Notes: generated from the sequence alone by a model not told the origin. 64,000 nt of DNA from Liolophura sinensis (GCF_032854445.1 NC_088297.1:25971915-26035914), one strand, 5' to 3'. Counted from the first letter of the stretch, positions 12,701 to 24,073 are shown. Made by a program: numbers and translations.

Positions 12701-15700
12701 CTACATGTAAATGTGTCTCTGAAGTGAATGAGGAATGAGTTGTGGACAAGTGGTTACGACGCTTGTCTTTCATGTTGTCGTGGACAGAGAGTTCTTGGTG
12801 AAATAACGAGTCCACGGCACTTGTGTGTGGTTTGCCCACATGTTAAAGACCCCTTGTCTTCTTCCAACAACATAGTGTGCATGACAGCGCCTGAAACATG
12901 GGAAAGTTTGTCAGTAACTTGCCAAAGGTTGCTGGTTTAATTATTGGATCTTTTTGTTTCCTCATTAGACTGACAACCATGAAAAGTGACTAATTCTTGA
13001 GTGTGGCATTCTACCACATAAATTGTACTGAATAATCCAGAGTGACCTGTGTGTTTGTCCAGTGTCGCATGCGAGTGACATCCATGTGTCTCCAGAGATG
13101 GCTGTCCTCGTGGATTGCCTTTGTGGTGCTCTGGTGTGCCAACTACATCATCTACTGGACCAGTCATGACGCAACCATCATCGCCATCGTCGAGTTTATC
13201 ATCCCACTCCTCATGATTCCTCTGCTGGCGTCGGCGTACGCCGAGGCGAACACTGAGGGGCAAAGGATGATTCGAGTGAGTATAGTCACCAGAGAGTGGG
13301 CATGTCTCAGGGGTAGTGTGCATCAGCCCCAGTGGCTGGGATTCTAAGGCTTACCCTCCCACCATAGGGACCTCGGTCACTGTGATCTGTCAAAGGCATC
13401 TGTAAGACAGCTTGTGCAGTCTAACTGTGTTCAGCGAAGATCACTTGACTCAAACCAATATGGCATGCATATCTTTTTGTCACGTGGGTATGTCGGCCAG
13501 TAATTTGCTTAAGGTCGGGGTTATATTTTACTCTGAGCACTCCGGTCTCCTCACCTATCAATCTCATGGCTGTTGCGTTTGTGAAATGTTTTTGAATGTA
13601 GCCTTTGACAACAATCAGATAAATATATATTATTGAGTAGAATCCAATGTGATGTTTTTTATGGAACAGGAATTTATCTGAAATTTATCCATAGGCACCA
13701 CACATGCACGTCCACAGGCACCACACACTGATGTCCACAGACACCACACATGCTCATCCACAGACACCACACATGCACATCCTCAGGCACCACACTCGCA
13801 TGTCCACAGGCACCACACACACATGTCCACAGACACCACACATGTATGTCCACAGACACCACACATGCACATCCACAGACACCACACACTCATGTCCACA
13901 GACACCAGACACGCCTGTACACAGACACCACACATGCACATCCTCAGGCACCACACATGCATGTCCACAGGCACCACACATGCACGTCCACAGACACCAC
14001 ACATGCACGTCCACAGACGCCACACATGCACGTCCACAGACACCACACACTCATGTCCACAGACACCACACACTCATGTCCACAGACACCACACATGCAC
14101 ATCCTCAGGCACCACACACGCATGTCCACAGGCACCACACACGCACGTCCACAGACACCACACATGCATGTCCACAGACACCACACACGCATGTCCACAG
14201 ACACCACACATGCACGTCCACAGACACCACACACGCCTGTCTACAGGCACTCCACACGCACGTCCACAGGCACCACACACGCACATGCACAGGCACCCCA
14301 CACGCATGTCCACAGGCACCACACATGCACGTGCACAGGCACCACACATGCATGTCCACAGACACCACACATGCACGTGCACAGACACCACGCACACATG
14401 TCAACAGACACCACACACGCATGTGCACAGGCACCACACACACCTGTCCACAGGCACCACACATGCACGTGCACAGACACCACACACGCACGTGCACAGA
14501 CACCACGCACGCATGTCCACAGGCACTACACACGCACATCCACAGACACCACACATGCATGTCCACAGGCAACACACATGCATGTCCACAGGCACCATAC
14601 GCGCATGTCCTCCACCATCTTTAGTCAAATCAATAAATAAATTGATACTTATGATTTCAGTCTATTTGCCCCGTCCAAGAACGCCTCGCCCTGCTGTTCT
14701 ACCTCAGTCAGCAACCTCTACAGATGACGGTAAGGGAGACTAACACATGATCTCACGAGGGAGCTCAAATCTCCAGGAGACAGAAAATCATGTCTCTCTT
14801 GTAGTACTCATACATGTCCATGTCGGTTTAATTTCCAAATACTATATCTTTGATCGAATCTCTTCATTTCCCTGATTTAATCTCTTCTTCATTTTCCTGA
14901 TTTAATCTCTGTTTTCGTTTCATCCTCTCTTTCTTTGTGTGATGAAAGATGTGACTTCGTGGTTGAGTCTTTTGTTTCACTTTGTGATTGAATGGCTGAA
15001 ATATGTCATCTAACCTTGGTTTCTACATTCATGTATCACTTACGGGCACAGTTCGGAGGGTTTGATTGCTCATATATATAGCAACAAAACCAATTTAAGA
15101 TGTGATCAGGATGGCAAAGCATGACGGTCATAGGTGTATTATGGGGTATGTTTACCTGGTGAAGGGTGACACTGTATGTGGTACATAAACCTGACTGACG
15201 TGTATGTGGTACATCAACCTGACTGACATGTATGTGGTACATAAAGCTGACTGGCATGTATGTGGTACATAAAGCTGACTGATGATGTGGTACGTCAACG
15301 TGACTGACATGTATATGGTACATATCCATGATTGACATGTATGTGGTACATAAAGCTGACTGACATGTATGGTGGTACATAAACCTGACTGACATGTATG
15401 TGGTACATAAACCTGACTGACATGTATGTGGTACATAAAGCTGACTGACATGTATTTGGTACATAAAGCTGACTGACATGTATGGTGGTACATAAAGCTG
15501 ACTGACATGTATGTGGTACATAAAGCTGACTGACGTATGTGGTACATAAACCTGACTGACATGTATGTGGTACATAAAGCTGACTGACATGTATGTGGTA
15601 CATAAACCTGGCGGAAGTGTATGTGGTACATAACCATGATTGACATTGACATAAAGTGAAACCTTCATGAGTAAGGCGTTAAATACCAGTCCAGTAAATA

Positions 15701-17111
15701 AACTAATTCCTCGGTGAGGTATGAGATGTATCATTAGGTGTTATGAGATGTCATGAGGTGTTGTGAGGTGTTGTGCGGTGTTGTGAGGTATTATGAGGTG
15801 TTGTGAGGTGTTATGAGATGTTGTGAGATGTTATGAGGTGTTATGAGATGTTATGAGATGTTGTGAGATGTTATGAGGTGTTATGAGATGTTATGAGATG
15901 TTTTGAGGTGTTATGAGATGTTATGAGATGTTATGAGGTGTTTTGAGGTGTTATGAAATGTTATGCGGTGTTGTGAGGTGTTATTAAATGTTGTGAGATG
16001 TCATTAGGTGTTGTGAGATGTTGTGAGGTGTTGTGAGGTGTTATGAAATGTCATTAGGTGTTATGAAATGTCATTAGGTGTTATGAGATGTTATGAGGTG
16101 TTATGAGGTGTTTTGAGGTGTTATGAGATGTTATGGGGTGTTTTGAGGTGTTGTGAGGTGTTATGAAATGTTATGAGGTGCTGTGAGGTGTTATTAAATG
16201 TTGTGAGATGTCATTAGGTGTTGTGAGATGTTGTGAGGTGTTATGAAATGTCATTAGGTGTTGTGAGATGTTATGAGATGTTGTGAGATGTTATGAGGTG
16301 TTATGAGATGTTGTGAGGTGTTATGAGATGTTATGAGATGTTATGAGGTTTAATGAGGTGTTTTGAGGTGTTGTGAGGTGTTATGAAATGTCATGAGGTG
16401 TTGTGAGGTGTTATTAAATGTTGTGAGATGTCATTAGGTGTTGTGAGATGTTGTGAGGTGTTATGAAATGTCATTAGGTGTTGTGAGATGTTATGAGATG
16501 TTGTGAGATGTTATGAGGTGTTATGAGATGTTGTGAGGTGTTATGAGATGTTATGAGATGTTATGAGGTTTAATGAGGTGTTTTGAGGTGTTGTGAGGTG
16601 TTGTGAGGTGTTATGAGATGTTGTGAGGTGTTATGAAATGTCATTAGGTGTTGTTAGATGTTATGAGGTGTTGTAAGGTGTTATGAAATGTTATTAGGTG
16701 TTGTGAGGTGTTATGAGATGTTATGAGGTGTTATGAAATGTCATTAGGTGTTGTGAGATGTTATGAGGTGTTGTGAGGTGTTATGAAATGTTATGAGGTG
16801 TTATGAGATGTTATGAGGTGTTATGAGATGTTGTGAGGTGTTGTGAGGTGTTATGAGATGTCATGAGGTGTTGTGAGGTGTTGTGCAGTGTTGTGAGATG
16901 TTATGAAATGTTGTGAGATGTTGTGAGGTGTTGTGAGATGTTATGAGGTGGTTTGAGGTGTTGTGAGGTGTTATGGTTTTAAGAGGTTGTATTATTTTGG
17001 CTTCAGATATTCAACTTCCCAGTGACGTACCAAGGCATTGTGGGTGTGATAGCTGCGTTCTCTGTGGCATTTGCTTCTAGGATTGTTCTGGACGAGGTCT
17101 TAGTTAAGTGA
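6296..17111 (+). CDS. Polytopic membrane protein, gustatory-receptor-like candidate (8 exons, 5' incomplete)
   Basis: Eight exons join in perfect phase: 6296-6746, 8759-9450, 10532-10672, 10851-11203, 11876-11992, 13063-13275, 14661-14729 and 17007-17111 (stop TGA 17109-17111). They give 713 visible residues. Each junction has GT donor and AG acceptor bases. Residues 1-220 are hydrophilic and Ser/Asp/Glu-rich. Hydrophobic helices lie at about 223-245, 259-281, 303-325, 353-376, 599-617, 622-642 and 680-705. Between helices 4 and 5 is a roughly 220-residue acidic, Pro/Ser-rich, probably disordered loop. Seven helices, a long loop between the fourth and fifth, and a short C-terminus ending just after the last helix match the gustatory/odorant-receptor-like superfamily layout. 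The final segment (ERLALLFYLSQQ ... IFNFPVTYQGIVGV) is reminiscent of the TM7 region, but the arthropod TYxxxxxQF motif is not intact. That family call is inference; the gene structure is secure. The first in-frame Met is at 6310, but upstream coding exons may exist. Confidence 0.72.
6880..7100. mobile_element. Decayed SINE-like element (family 3)
   Basis: Contains a B-box-like 'gggttcaacacccgtc' and then 'ttaaagaccatttgtctt', 'catcagtaacttgcca' and 'ccagtttctccagcca'. The same ordered words recur at 12730-12960, in part at 17260-17475, and as 'tttattgccaaaggttactgg' near 52350. This indicates a third dispersed family, heavily decayed, within the first intron of the membrane protein gene. Confidence 0.5.
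8759..9450 (+). CDS. Membrane protein gene, exon with transmembrane helices 1-4
   Basis: Acceptor 'ttttctacag', donor 'gtaagt'. Encodes 230 complete codons: a basic juxtamembrane stretch (KQSKKLPGWAWYLLSKSLG) and then four hydrophobic helices separated by short loops. The second loop carries the basic motif KNFIRSVRLHSK and the third holds Cys residues (EHCLSV, FVVCKIV). A long antisense open frame over the same bases is a shadow. Confidence 0.8.
10105..10305. repeat. 53-bp tandem repeat, about 3.5 copies
   Basis: The unit runs through 'cactgcctgtatcctgcac', 'tatcagctgtctgaatttg' and 'tcagacggagactga'. Each copy contains a small hairpin, gtctga-atttg-tcagac. Confidence 0.9.
10532..10672 (+). 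CDS. Membrane protein gene, loop exon
   Basis: Acceptor AG at 10530-10531 and donor 'gtaaga'. Phase matches both neighbours (one base carried in, one carried out). It encodes a charged amphipathic segment (IRRFIKELEMDGKKYEDF) followed by an acidic Leu/Asp stretch (LLDLDNLHDLDAMSDG), the start of the long loop after helix 4. Confidence 0.72.
10851..11203 (+). CDS. Membrane protein gene, disordered loop exon
   Basis: Acceptor 'tcttttccag', donor 'gtactc'. It encodes 117 codons rich in Ser, Pro, Glu, Gln and Gly with no hydrophobic helix, consistent with a flexible cytoplasmic loop. The flanking phases match exactly. Confidence 0.72.
11490..11650. repeat. Short degenerate tandem repeat of about 33 bp
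   Basis: Four to five diverged copies of a unit reading 'ccaacaatgcaactgacaaa' then 'ttgagtct', in the intron before 11876. Confidence 0.75.
11876..11992 (+). CDS. Membrane protein gene, acidic loop exon
   Basis: Acceptor 'cattctcctag', donor 'gtaagt'. It is an exact 39-codon exon. It begins AYDNEDGANAPAEENG and ends with an amphipathic ILLCYWKIS that leads into helix 5. Confidence 0.72.
12224..12481 (+). mobile_element. SINE family 1, full-length copy with target-site duplication
   Basis: The tRNA-related head has an A-box-like 'tggctcagttggttagcgcg' and a B-box-like 'gagttcaagtccagctca'. The body includes 'ggtctgccagcagcctg' and 'cctatcataatgctggc', and the tail 'aatattcttgagtacggcc' then 'aaacaccaatcaattaaa'. 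It is flanked by 'atcatgggact' (12213-12223) and 'atcttgggact' (12482-12492), an 11-bp target-site duplication with one mismatch. It lies in the intron between the exons ending at 11992 and starting at 13063. Confidence 0.9.
12730..12960 (+). mobile_element. SINE-like element, family 3
   Basis: Ordered blocks 'gtggttacgacgcttgtc', 'gtttgcccacatgttaaaga', 'cccttgtcttcttcc' and 'cagtaacttgccaaaggttg' are shared with the fragments at 6880-7100 and 17260-17475. No coding potential is seen. Confidence 0.5.
13063..13275 (+). CDS. Membrane protein gene, exon with helices 5 and 6
   Basis: Acceptor 'tgtttgtccag', donor 'gtgagt'; exactly 71 codons. It holds a Trp/Cys-rich helix (WLSSWIAFVVLWCANYII), a short polar turn (YWTSHD) and a second helix (IIAIVEFIIPLLMIPLL), then a charged segment ending EGQRMIR. 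Confidence 0.78.
13690..14615. repeat. 23-bp minisatellite, about 40 copies
   Basis: The unit is 'accacacatgcacgtccac' plus 'agac', with variants in the 'tgcacg/cgcatg/tgctca' positions. Both strands are open in several frames. This produces spurious His/Thr/Pro-rich and Cys/Val/Gly-rich reading frames of up to about 300 codons; they are repeat products, not genes. Confidence 0.95.
14661..14729 (+). CDS. Membrane protein gene, 23-codon exon
   Basis: Acceptor 'tatgatttcag', donor 'gtaagg'. It encodes SICPVQERLALLFYLSQQ then PLQMT, in phase 0 with both neighbours. It starts only about 50 bases after the 23-bp minisatellite ends. Confidence 0.68.
15170..15655. repeat. 28-bp minisatellite, about 17 copies
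   Basis: The unit reads 'atgtatgtggtacataaagc' then 'tgactgac'. It lies in the last intron of the membrane protein gene and is followed at about 15660-15705 by a SINE family 1 tail fragment. Confidence 0.93.
15715..16975. repeat. 10-bp satellite with 220-bp higher-order repeat
   Basis: About 126 copies of a decamer (ttatgaggtg / ttatgagatg / ttgtgagatg / tcattaggtg) hold strict 10-bp register across the whole array. A 22-monomer block starting at 16201 repeats at 16421, and the rare 'gaggtttaatgaggtg' variant recurs at the same offset (16345 and 16565 areas). The array ends about 20 bases before the acceptor of the terminal exon. Confidence 0.95.
17007..17111 (+). CDS. Membrane protein gene, terminal exon with helix 7
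   Basis: Acceptor 'ttttggcttcag' at 16995-17006 lies directly after the 10-bp satellite. Thirty-four codons and TGA encode IFNFPVTYQGIVGVIAAFSV and end in IVLDEVLVK. The protein stops about eight residues after the last helix, as gustatory-type receptors do. Confidence 0.72.
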   Translation: MFNFPVTYQGIVGVIAAFSVAFASRIVLDEVLVK

Positions 17112-18210
17112 GCTGTACCTGGAACTTCAGGAGCTTCTGTCAGAACGTGTTTAGGACCCAGGCCATCAAGCAAATGGATATAATCTGACCTCAGGACCTC
17201 ACCAGATAAACTTCAGACCCAACCGCAGCCTTGAACGGGGATTCCCCCCACTGTGTCGTTGTTGTTGAGGTCTCATAGTGATTTTAAGCCATCCATGTTG
17301 CTCTCTGAGAACATTTACACAGTCGTATGTTGGTTGAAACTCATCATGTGTAGATCAAGTTAGTCAGTAAGTTGCCAAAAGCTGGTGGTTTATTCCAGGC
17401 TTCCAGGCTTTACTCATAAGCTAGGACCATCATCGTATTAGTCAGACCAATAATAAATATCTGTTAGATAAATAAACAAATGTGGGACATTAGGAGAGAG
17501 ATCATTATTCCGTGTGAGCGTTTTCACATGAATTCTAGACCTGTACACAGAACAAACTTATATGATGGCCTACTGTGATGGATGTTTTGTTTGTTAAGAG
17601 CTACATGCATCCATTAAACTGTAGGGTATATTTTAACTTTTACACCTTCATGCTTACATGTATATAGTGTCTTTCGTAGTACACTTTTACTTATGTGCAG
17701 ATGTAGTTTAGACGTCAGTGTTTTCATTTTGTATAAGTTTGTTTTATTTACTCTACTGTTTTTCTAAATGTGTTTAGAAGTGGCATAATATTAACAGATT
17801 TTAGATTTTGCACGACTGATTTTCTGATACTAAAGCATGAGGAGATTGTTGTTGACTGTCTTGGTCATTCTTCGTGAAGGTAAATGTCTAGTTGAACTAT
17901 TGGAGAAGTGGAAATGGATAACCATTTTAGTGTGATCACTAAAAGGTAAGGCATACTGATAAATGAATGAATTGTCAGTCATCCATGGGTATTAATTACA
18001 GTAGATTGTCAGTCATTTTATCTGGATTTTCTTTGTTATTTGAAAGTTATTAACCTAACTGAATAGTAATATCGGCCAAAGCCTTGTTGTCTTGCCGAAG
18101 GCATGTATAGGAAATTGCTGCTCAGTTTGTAACTCTGACATGCAAAAAAAGTGGAAGTTGAACTGCTTTGCTTTCTTCTGTATATTAAATGAATATCGAC
18201 AAAAGGATAT
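17112..18210 (+). other. 3' region of the membrane protein gene
   Basis: Non-coding sequence after the stop. It includes a family 3 SINE fragment (about 17260-17475) with an A-rich tail ending in 'gataaataaacaaa'. A transcript end is not fixed; AATAAA-like words occur in the SINE tail near 17450. Confidence 0.4.
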
Positions 18211-18214
18211 ACAT

Positions 18215-18700
18215 ATTCACTTCATTTGGAGTAATGAGCATTGACTTTGTTCGGCGTAATGAACATTGACTTTGTTTGGCGTAATGAACATTGACTTTGT
18301 TTGGCGTAATGAACATTGACTTTGTTTGGCGTAATGAGCATTGACTTTGTTTGGCGTAATGAGCATTGACTTTGTTTGGAGTAATGAGCATTGACTTTGT
18401 TCGGCGTAATGAACATTGACTTTGTTTGGCGTAATGAGCATTGACTTTGTTCGGCGTAATGAACATTGACTTTGTTCGGCGTAATGAGCATTGACTTTGT
18501 TCGGCGTAATGAGCATTGACTTTGTTTGGCGTAATGAGCATTGACTCTGTTTGGTGTAATGAGCATTGACTTTGTTCGGCGTAATGAGCATTGACTTTGT
18601 TTGGCGTAATGAGCATTGACTTTGTTTGGAGTAATTAGTATTGACTTTGTTTGGAGTAATGAGTATTAACATTGTTTGGAGTAATTAGTATTGACTTTGT
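18215..18700. repeat. 25-bp minisatellite, about 19 copies
   Basis: The unit is 'gtaatgagcattgactttg' plus 'tttggc'. Open frames on the minus strand (repeating around MLITPNKVNAHY) arise because 25 is not a multiple of three and the unit lacks stops. Confidence 0.95.
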
Positions 18701-21700
18701 TTTGGAAAAGATATGTTTTTGAACTGACAACTTATGTTGATTTGGATGTTGTATGTGGATAGAAACATTAGTTTGTAAGATTGTGTTAGATTTTGTTTTA
18801 TAGTGTTACAGTCACATTGTTTTTTTTCAGATGAAGAAGTAAGTAGCCATGATAGAACAGATATATAAATACCATGATCTACCCTACATACTGCAGGTAT
18901 TATCTGTGCACACCATGTTTTGTCATTTTCTGTCAGCTTGCCAACTTCTAAATGTGTTTTGTTAATTTTCCTTTCCAGTGGTACTTTAACTTGTCTTGTT
19001 ATTTGTCCATAATCACATGTATGTAAAATAGTTTCTCTATGATTGTAGAGTATACGGTTTTTCAATTTTTACTGACATCTACATGGCGTATTCAATGTAA
19101 AGAACATGTCTTGAAGAAATCAGTCAAGAATTTAAGTCTTGTTTTGAGTGAATGTGTCCAAGTACATGTAATTGTACTTACATTTTTCTCATGTTCAACT
19201 TAAGGACCATTTCTGAAGAAATCAGTTTGTTATCAATGGGTATAATTTTCACAAATGTAATATGAACTGAACTTTTTTTCCAGACACATGTACAAATGTG
19301 AAAAAAACAAAAACAAAAAAACACAAAACCTGTAGTAAAACTTCTATTCTTGCTGACAGCTAGTGATAGGAAAAAATGGAAATGTTATTTTAGGTTTGAA
19401 AATTCTGAAATATATTAGGTACCTGTGTGATGTCATGATATTAGATGTGATAATGTTGACCTACAGTGTATGTACGTACACAGGTGTTATCAGGCTTCTC
19501 AGTCTCTCTATAATTATCTACATTTCATTTAATGTATTGTTTAACCTTTTTGTTTTTTTACAGAAAGTGCAATGGAAGTTTTTACAGTAAACTGTGATGT
19601 TGAATATTGTCTTCATTCATGCTGTAGGATTGGGTAGAAAACCTCTTGTTTGTATTTATGTGTAACATCAAAACGGGGATATGTTCTCCATGTAATTACA
19701 TAACCCTCTGAGTATGGAGTGCTCTCCTTTTTTATGTGCCAGTTGACTTATGATGTTTGCTGTTTTATTCTTATGTCTCACAAATACAGTAGATAAATCA
19801 CATGAAGTATTCCACTGAATGCGCTTACTCCCTCTGCATATATAAAAAGCTGTTAGGGTCTGTGTAATTAAGCCCTGCATCATCATACAGACAGTGTGAT
19901 TTGTAGTACCGCTACAGACTTGTAGGCATCGGCAAACTTGCAACGTGTGAATCCTAGTCAAATGTTCAAAACTGGGGCTGCATTCTGTGACGTTGACGGA
20001 CTGTGAGTGCATTCTGTGACGTTTACAGGCTGTGTGCATTCTGTGACGTTTACAGGCTGTGTGTAGCCTATTCTGGGACGCTGACAGACTGTGAGTGCAT
20101 TTTGTGATGCTGACAGACTGTGAGTGCACTCTGTGACGTTGGCGGACTGCAAGGGCATTATGGGACGTTGACAGTCTGTGAGTGCATTTTATGTAAATGT
20201 AATGTAATATTGACAGTGTGTGAGTGCATGCGTTAAGTGATGTTGACAGAGTAGATTTCTGTGATGTACTTAACCGGACCAGCTCAGAATATATCTTTGT
20301 ATAATTATATTTTTGTAAATTTCCACAAAAAGTATATTTTCTATGCTTGATTTAAGCAGGGATCATATCATACAGCTGTGATTAAATATAACAAATAAAA
20401 CTTATATTCTTGTGAAATTCTGTATTGGTAAATTTGTAAATGACAGTTTGATATAAACTTGACCAAAGTGTTTACACATTAAAAACCTTCGCTTTTCTCT
20501 CCAGTTCACTATTGGTGTTGGTGCAGTTGTGTTAAATTTGGTTCCAGCATTTTGTCTTTGCATCTATTGATGTGAGTTGTCATAGAGGTGAGATTGTCAG
20601 AACTGAAGAACTGGTGACTAGTTAACGAATCAGTTCAAGCTGACTGTGCCACAGGAAAGAGGCCCTGGACAAGACATCACGGTAATCGATCAGATATGTA
20701 GAGAATTGTGACAATCAATATGTTCTTGGTCTCTTTTTTTTTTTTCTGAGGTTTCTTTTCTGGACATCGCAGTTCAACGCAAAACAGATTTTATCGGCGC
20801 TAGTTATTCATTCTTTATCAAGCAACACAATTAGTTTTGGATTGTTTTCAGATTTAATCGTCCTCTCTAGCCAGTTAGAAACCACTAACATTAAAGAAGC
20901 TGTTAAACGGCCATTGTGTTGTACACAGTCACTATTTGTTAGAAGCTCACTCATTGATCGACAGGAGAGACACAGCCAATGGGATAGCGTGTATCAAAGC
21001 AGCATTCATTGGAACCCAGCACGTGTTGGTATCTACTTTTCTTTCTCTTCAGACTGCTGCGCTGACAGGAGTTGTGATAAGGAAGATTTCACATGAATAC
21101 TACTACGGGTACCTGTAGCATATGATACAAAATATAGTACTGGAAATTTTTTTTTTTTGCAGGAGTAATTTTTCGCGGCAAATTTTGCACAGTATAGGAT
21201 AATGGTACCGTAATAGTGACGTAAAAAATATCGTACGACAAATGTATGGTAAAAAAACCTGTCGTAGGCCACTTTGTGAGACTGGGCCCTACAGTGTTGT
21301 GTTAATGTACAGTATGTGGAGCCAGTCTGTTTCACTGGTGGTTTTAAGTTTCTCACAGGACAGGCAAACTAGGCCTAATGGTTATTCTGTTTTGCCGTGG
21401 GAACTACTGACATGTAGGTGTTGTTACCTAAATCACCTGTTTGTATGTCTGTAATAAATCAGAAACTGAACAATACAGAGAAGGGCTTTTGTTGTTTCTC
21501 AACGGAATAGAGTTTGGCCTGACAAAATTGCGACAGTCATATTATAGTCCATGGGCCAGACACGATATTGGTACGAACATGTTTATAGGGTCAATAGGAG
21601 TAAATTAAGACTTGAAAGCCTTTCTGCAATGGTAGCTTTATCACACATTCTGACAAAATGAAAAATAAAAACCATACAAAGCGTTGCACAAATTACAAAA

Positions 21701-22715
21701 AAAAAACAGAGAAACGTCAATATATCGTGGATATATTGGGTTGATAACAGTTTATCAAGTGCATCTGCCCAGCGGTGTACTTCTTTTATTTACACCCATT
21801 ATTACGGTTAGCTAAGATAGGTTAGCTCAGGTAAGTGATCTATAAAAATCTAAAAACTATAATATCAGAGCAAACCCTTGATCAGATTTTTGACTTTCCA
21901 TCAAAAAAACTGGTAACTGAAAGTTCTGCCAAACACTGATATTTAGGACTAGATTGTTTCGTAGTACTATATGTAAACGTCTATTTTGAAGTTAGACAAA
22001 AAAAAGAGGAAAAAAAATACATTATCGTGAAGTGTATGTGAGACCATTTTTTATTACAACGGAGTAAATTGCTTTTAAAACAATGGATACTTGAGTGGCC
22101 TTCTCTGACCATATTGTGAACAGTGACATGTGACTGTTACTCTGAAAAAATCAAAAATCTTGCAGTTTTCTTTAGTTTTTGGGGTCATTGGAAGACCCCA
22201 ACTGTGTGCCATTTGGCATTTAAAAGTTGGATATTTAGACCTTATGTCAACAGTTAACACAACCACGATAGAATGACCTAAAATGTTAGAAAAATATTAC
22301 AAAACATAAGCTTTGTTTTCTATCGCTTTTCTGGCTGCAAAGAAAACCTGCACTACAAATCCAAACCGAGAGAGAGCTAAAATGTCATTTTCCATCAATA
22401 AATCTGCCATTATGTTTGAAAACATTAGCTTGAATTAGTTATTGAATTATTAGAAGTATTCCTAAAGGTAAAGACTCTCTGTTCCTGAGTTGACTGGGGG
22501 CTCAAATAGCGGTGATATTGTATGACTGTTGGCAGTATATGAGTTAGCACACCGAACAATAAATATATTTATCAAGGGGATATAACCCATACAAAGCTAC
22601 CCATCTACAAGGGCTATCCTATCAAAACATGAACTCAACACACGCTTCAACTTAAAAATAGCAAGGGGAATTGGCCACCTTGAGTGGTACCAATATGTGA
22701 CATTTTAGGCCTTGG
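18701..22715. other. Gene-poor stretch downstream of the membrane protein gene
   Basis: AT-rich sequence without supported exons. It includes a degenerate tandem repeat at about 19975-20245 (units reading 'gactgtgagtgcattctgtg' then 'acgttgac'). At about 21150-21295 is a possible inverted-repeat element end ('ggccactttgtgagactggg'). Short open frames near 20842-21118 have no recognisable domain. Confidence 0.4.
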
Positions 22716-22717
22716 TC

Positions 22718-23075
22718 CATGGAATGAGTGAATGATTGTGGCTTAACGCCACATGAGTAGGCCTAATATTTCAGCCATATCCTGGCGACCTTGGCCCATG
22801 GACTATTAGAACCTGGTTACTTCCTATAGCTGTCCATGTCAGTATCACCCATATCCTGGCGACCTTGGCCCATGGACTGTTAGAACCTGGTTACTTCCTA
22901 TAGCTGTCCATGTCAGTATCACCCATATCCTGGCGACCTTGGCCCATGGACTGTTAGAACCTGGGTACTTTCTATAGCTGTCCATGTCAGTATCACCCAT
23001 ATCCTGGCGACCTTGGCCCATTGACCGTTAGAACCTGGTTACTTTCTATAGCTGTTCATGTCAGTATCACTGCAG
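22718..23075 (-). repeat. SINE family 2 tail followed by four tandem copies of about 74 bp
   Basis: At 22720-22795 the complement of the SINE family 2 3' end is recognisable ('gtggcttaacgccac', 'tttcagccatatcctggcg'). From 22776 to 23072 a unit beginning 'atatcctggcgaccttggc' and ending 'gtccatgtcagtatcaccc' is repeated four times. The unit starts inside the SINE end, so the array appears to have grown from the insertion boundary. Confidence 0.75.
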
Positions 23076-23224
23076 CATGGCTGAATTTTGTCCCTGACAG
23101 ACTTTGTCATAAGAAAAAGCTTAGGATTTGTAGGAATGCCCGTGCGACAAATTTGTTATTTAGTCTCTCTTGATGAACTCAGTGTGTCATTAAAAAAGAT
23201 AAAAACACACAGTACTAGGGTTCT

Positions 23225-23540
23225 GTTGAATGTCAGAATGGTAAAATAACACACACTGAGTCCATCTAAATGGACTGATCTTGTATCATACTGTTTTATT
23301 TACCACTGATACATGGACAAGTAAGTGATGGTAAAAAAGTTCAGCGGTCCATGGGAAATTGCTCACATCAGGGATCAGCTGACAGCTACATTTAAAAGGC
23401 CCTCTACACTGTCCCACCTCCCTTTGTCCGACTATATTGGGCTTGTTGCCCAGCCCCTTTATCTTCAGCACAGCTAGTATGTCTAGAGGGATCTAGCTAG
23501 ATAGACTCAGTGTGCTAGTTTAAAATTCTGACATTCATCG
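23225..23540. mobile_element. Inverted-repeat (MITE-like) element
   Basis: The stretch 23225-23273 (gttgaatgtcagaatgg ... cactgagtccatct) is matched imperfectly in reverse complement at 23493-23540. This gives terminal inverted repeats of about 48 bp around a 219-bp interior without coding capacity. A third copy of the same terminal sequence lies at 24038-24155. The superfamily is not determined. Confidence 0.6.
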
Positions 23541-24073
23541 TAACACTGAGTGCATCAACGTCCCACAAAAAACATGGCGCGGATTTTCAAACTCCCATCT
23601 CCTTCTCATTAATGGCAATGTAACTCACCTCCTATATGTAATTTTATGGTGGAATCTCTAATACTATCCTCTTAATTTACTACCCTCATCAATGAAACTA
23701 ATTAATTTGCTGCGTGGTGGTCACATTGACTGCTTGAAGTCCAGCGAAACCAAGTACCTCGCTATCGACAGCCATTTTGAAGTGCCACGTAACATACTTC
23801 TGGGTTTGAAATGCAACTGAGTATTGGTATTGAAATCCTCTGGAAAACTATTATATTTGGATTGCCGTCTGCAGGAACAACTTCAGCCTTCTTAATTCAA
23901 TCTAAAAATCCCCCAAAAGAACTTGTATTTTTAGTGCAGGTAAGTTTAGGTGCCATGAGCGCGAACCTCATTGAGATCGGCTCCATCCAGTTGGAGGGCG
24001 CAGAGTGCGACGATTTGTTTGAGAGTCCGCGATGGGCTCAGTGTTACGATGAATGTCAGAATTTTAGAATAGA

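Noticed and set aside
13674-14743. Open frames of about 300 codons, His/Thr/Pro-rich (plus) and Cys/Val/Gly-rich (minus)
   Set aside because: Products of the 23-bp minisatellite inside an intron; open on both strands simultaneously, as expected of a stop-free repeat.
18185-18672. Minus-strand frames repeating an MLITPNKVNAHY-like motif
   Set aside because: A 25-bp repeat without stops; all three minus-strand frames show the same peptide in different phase.
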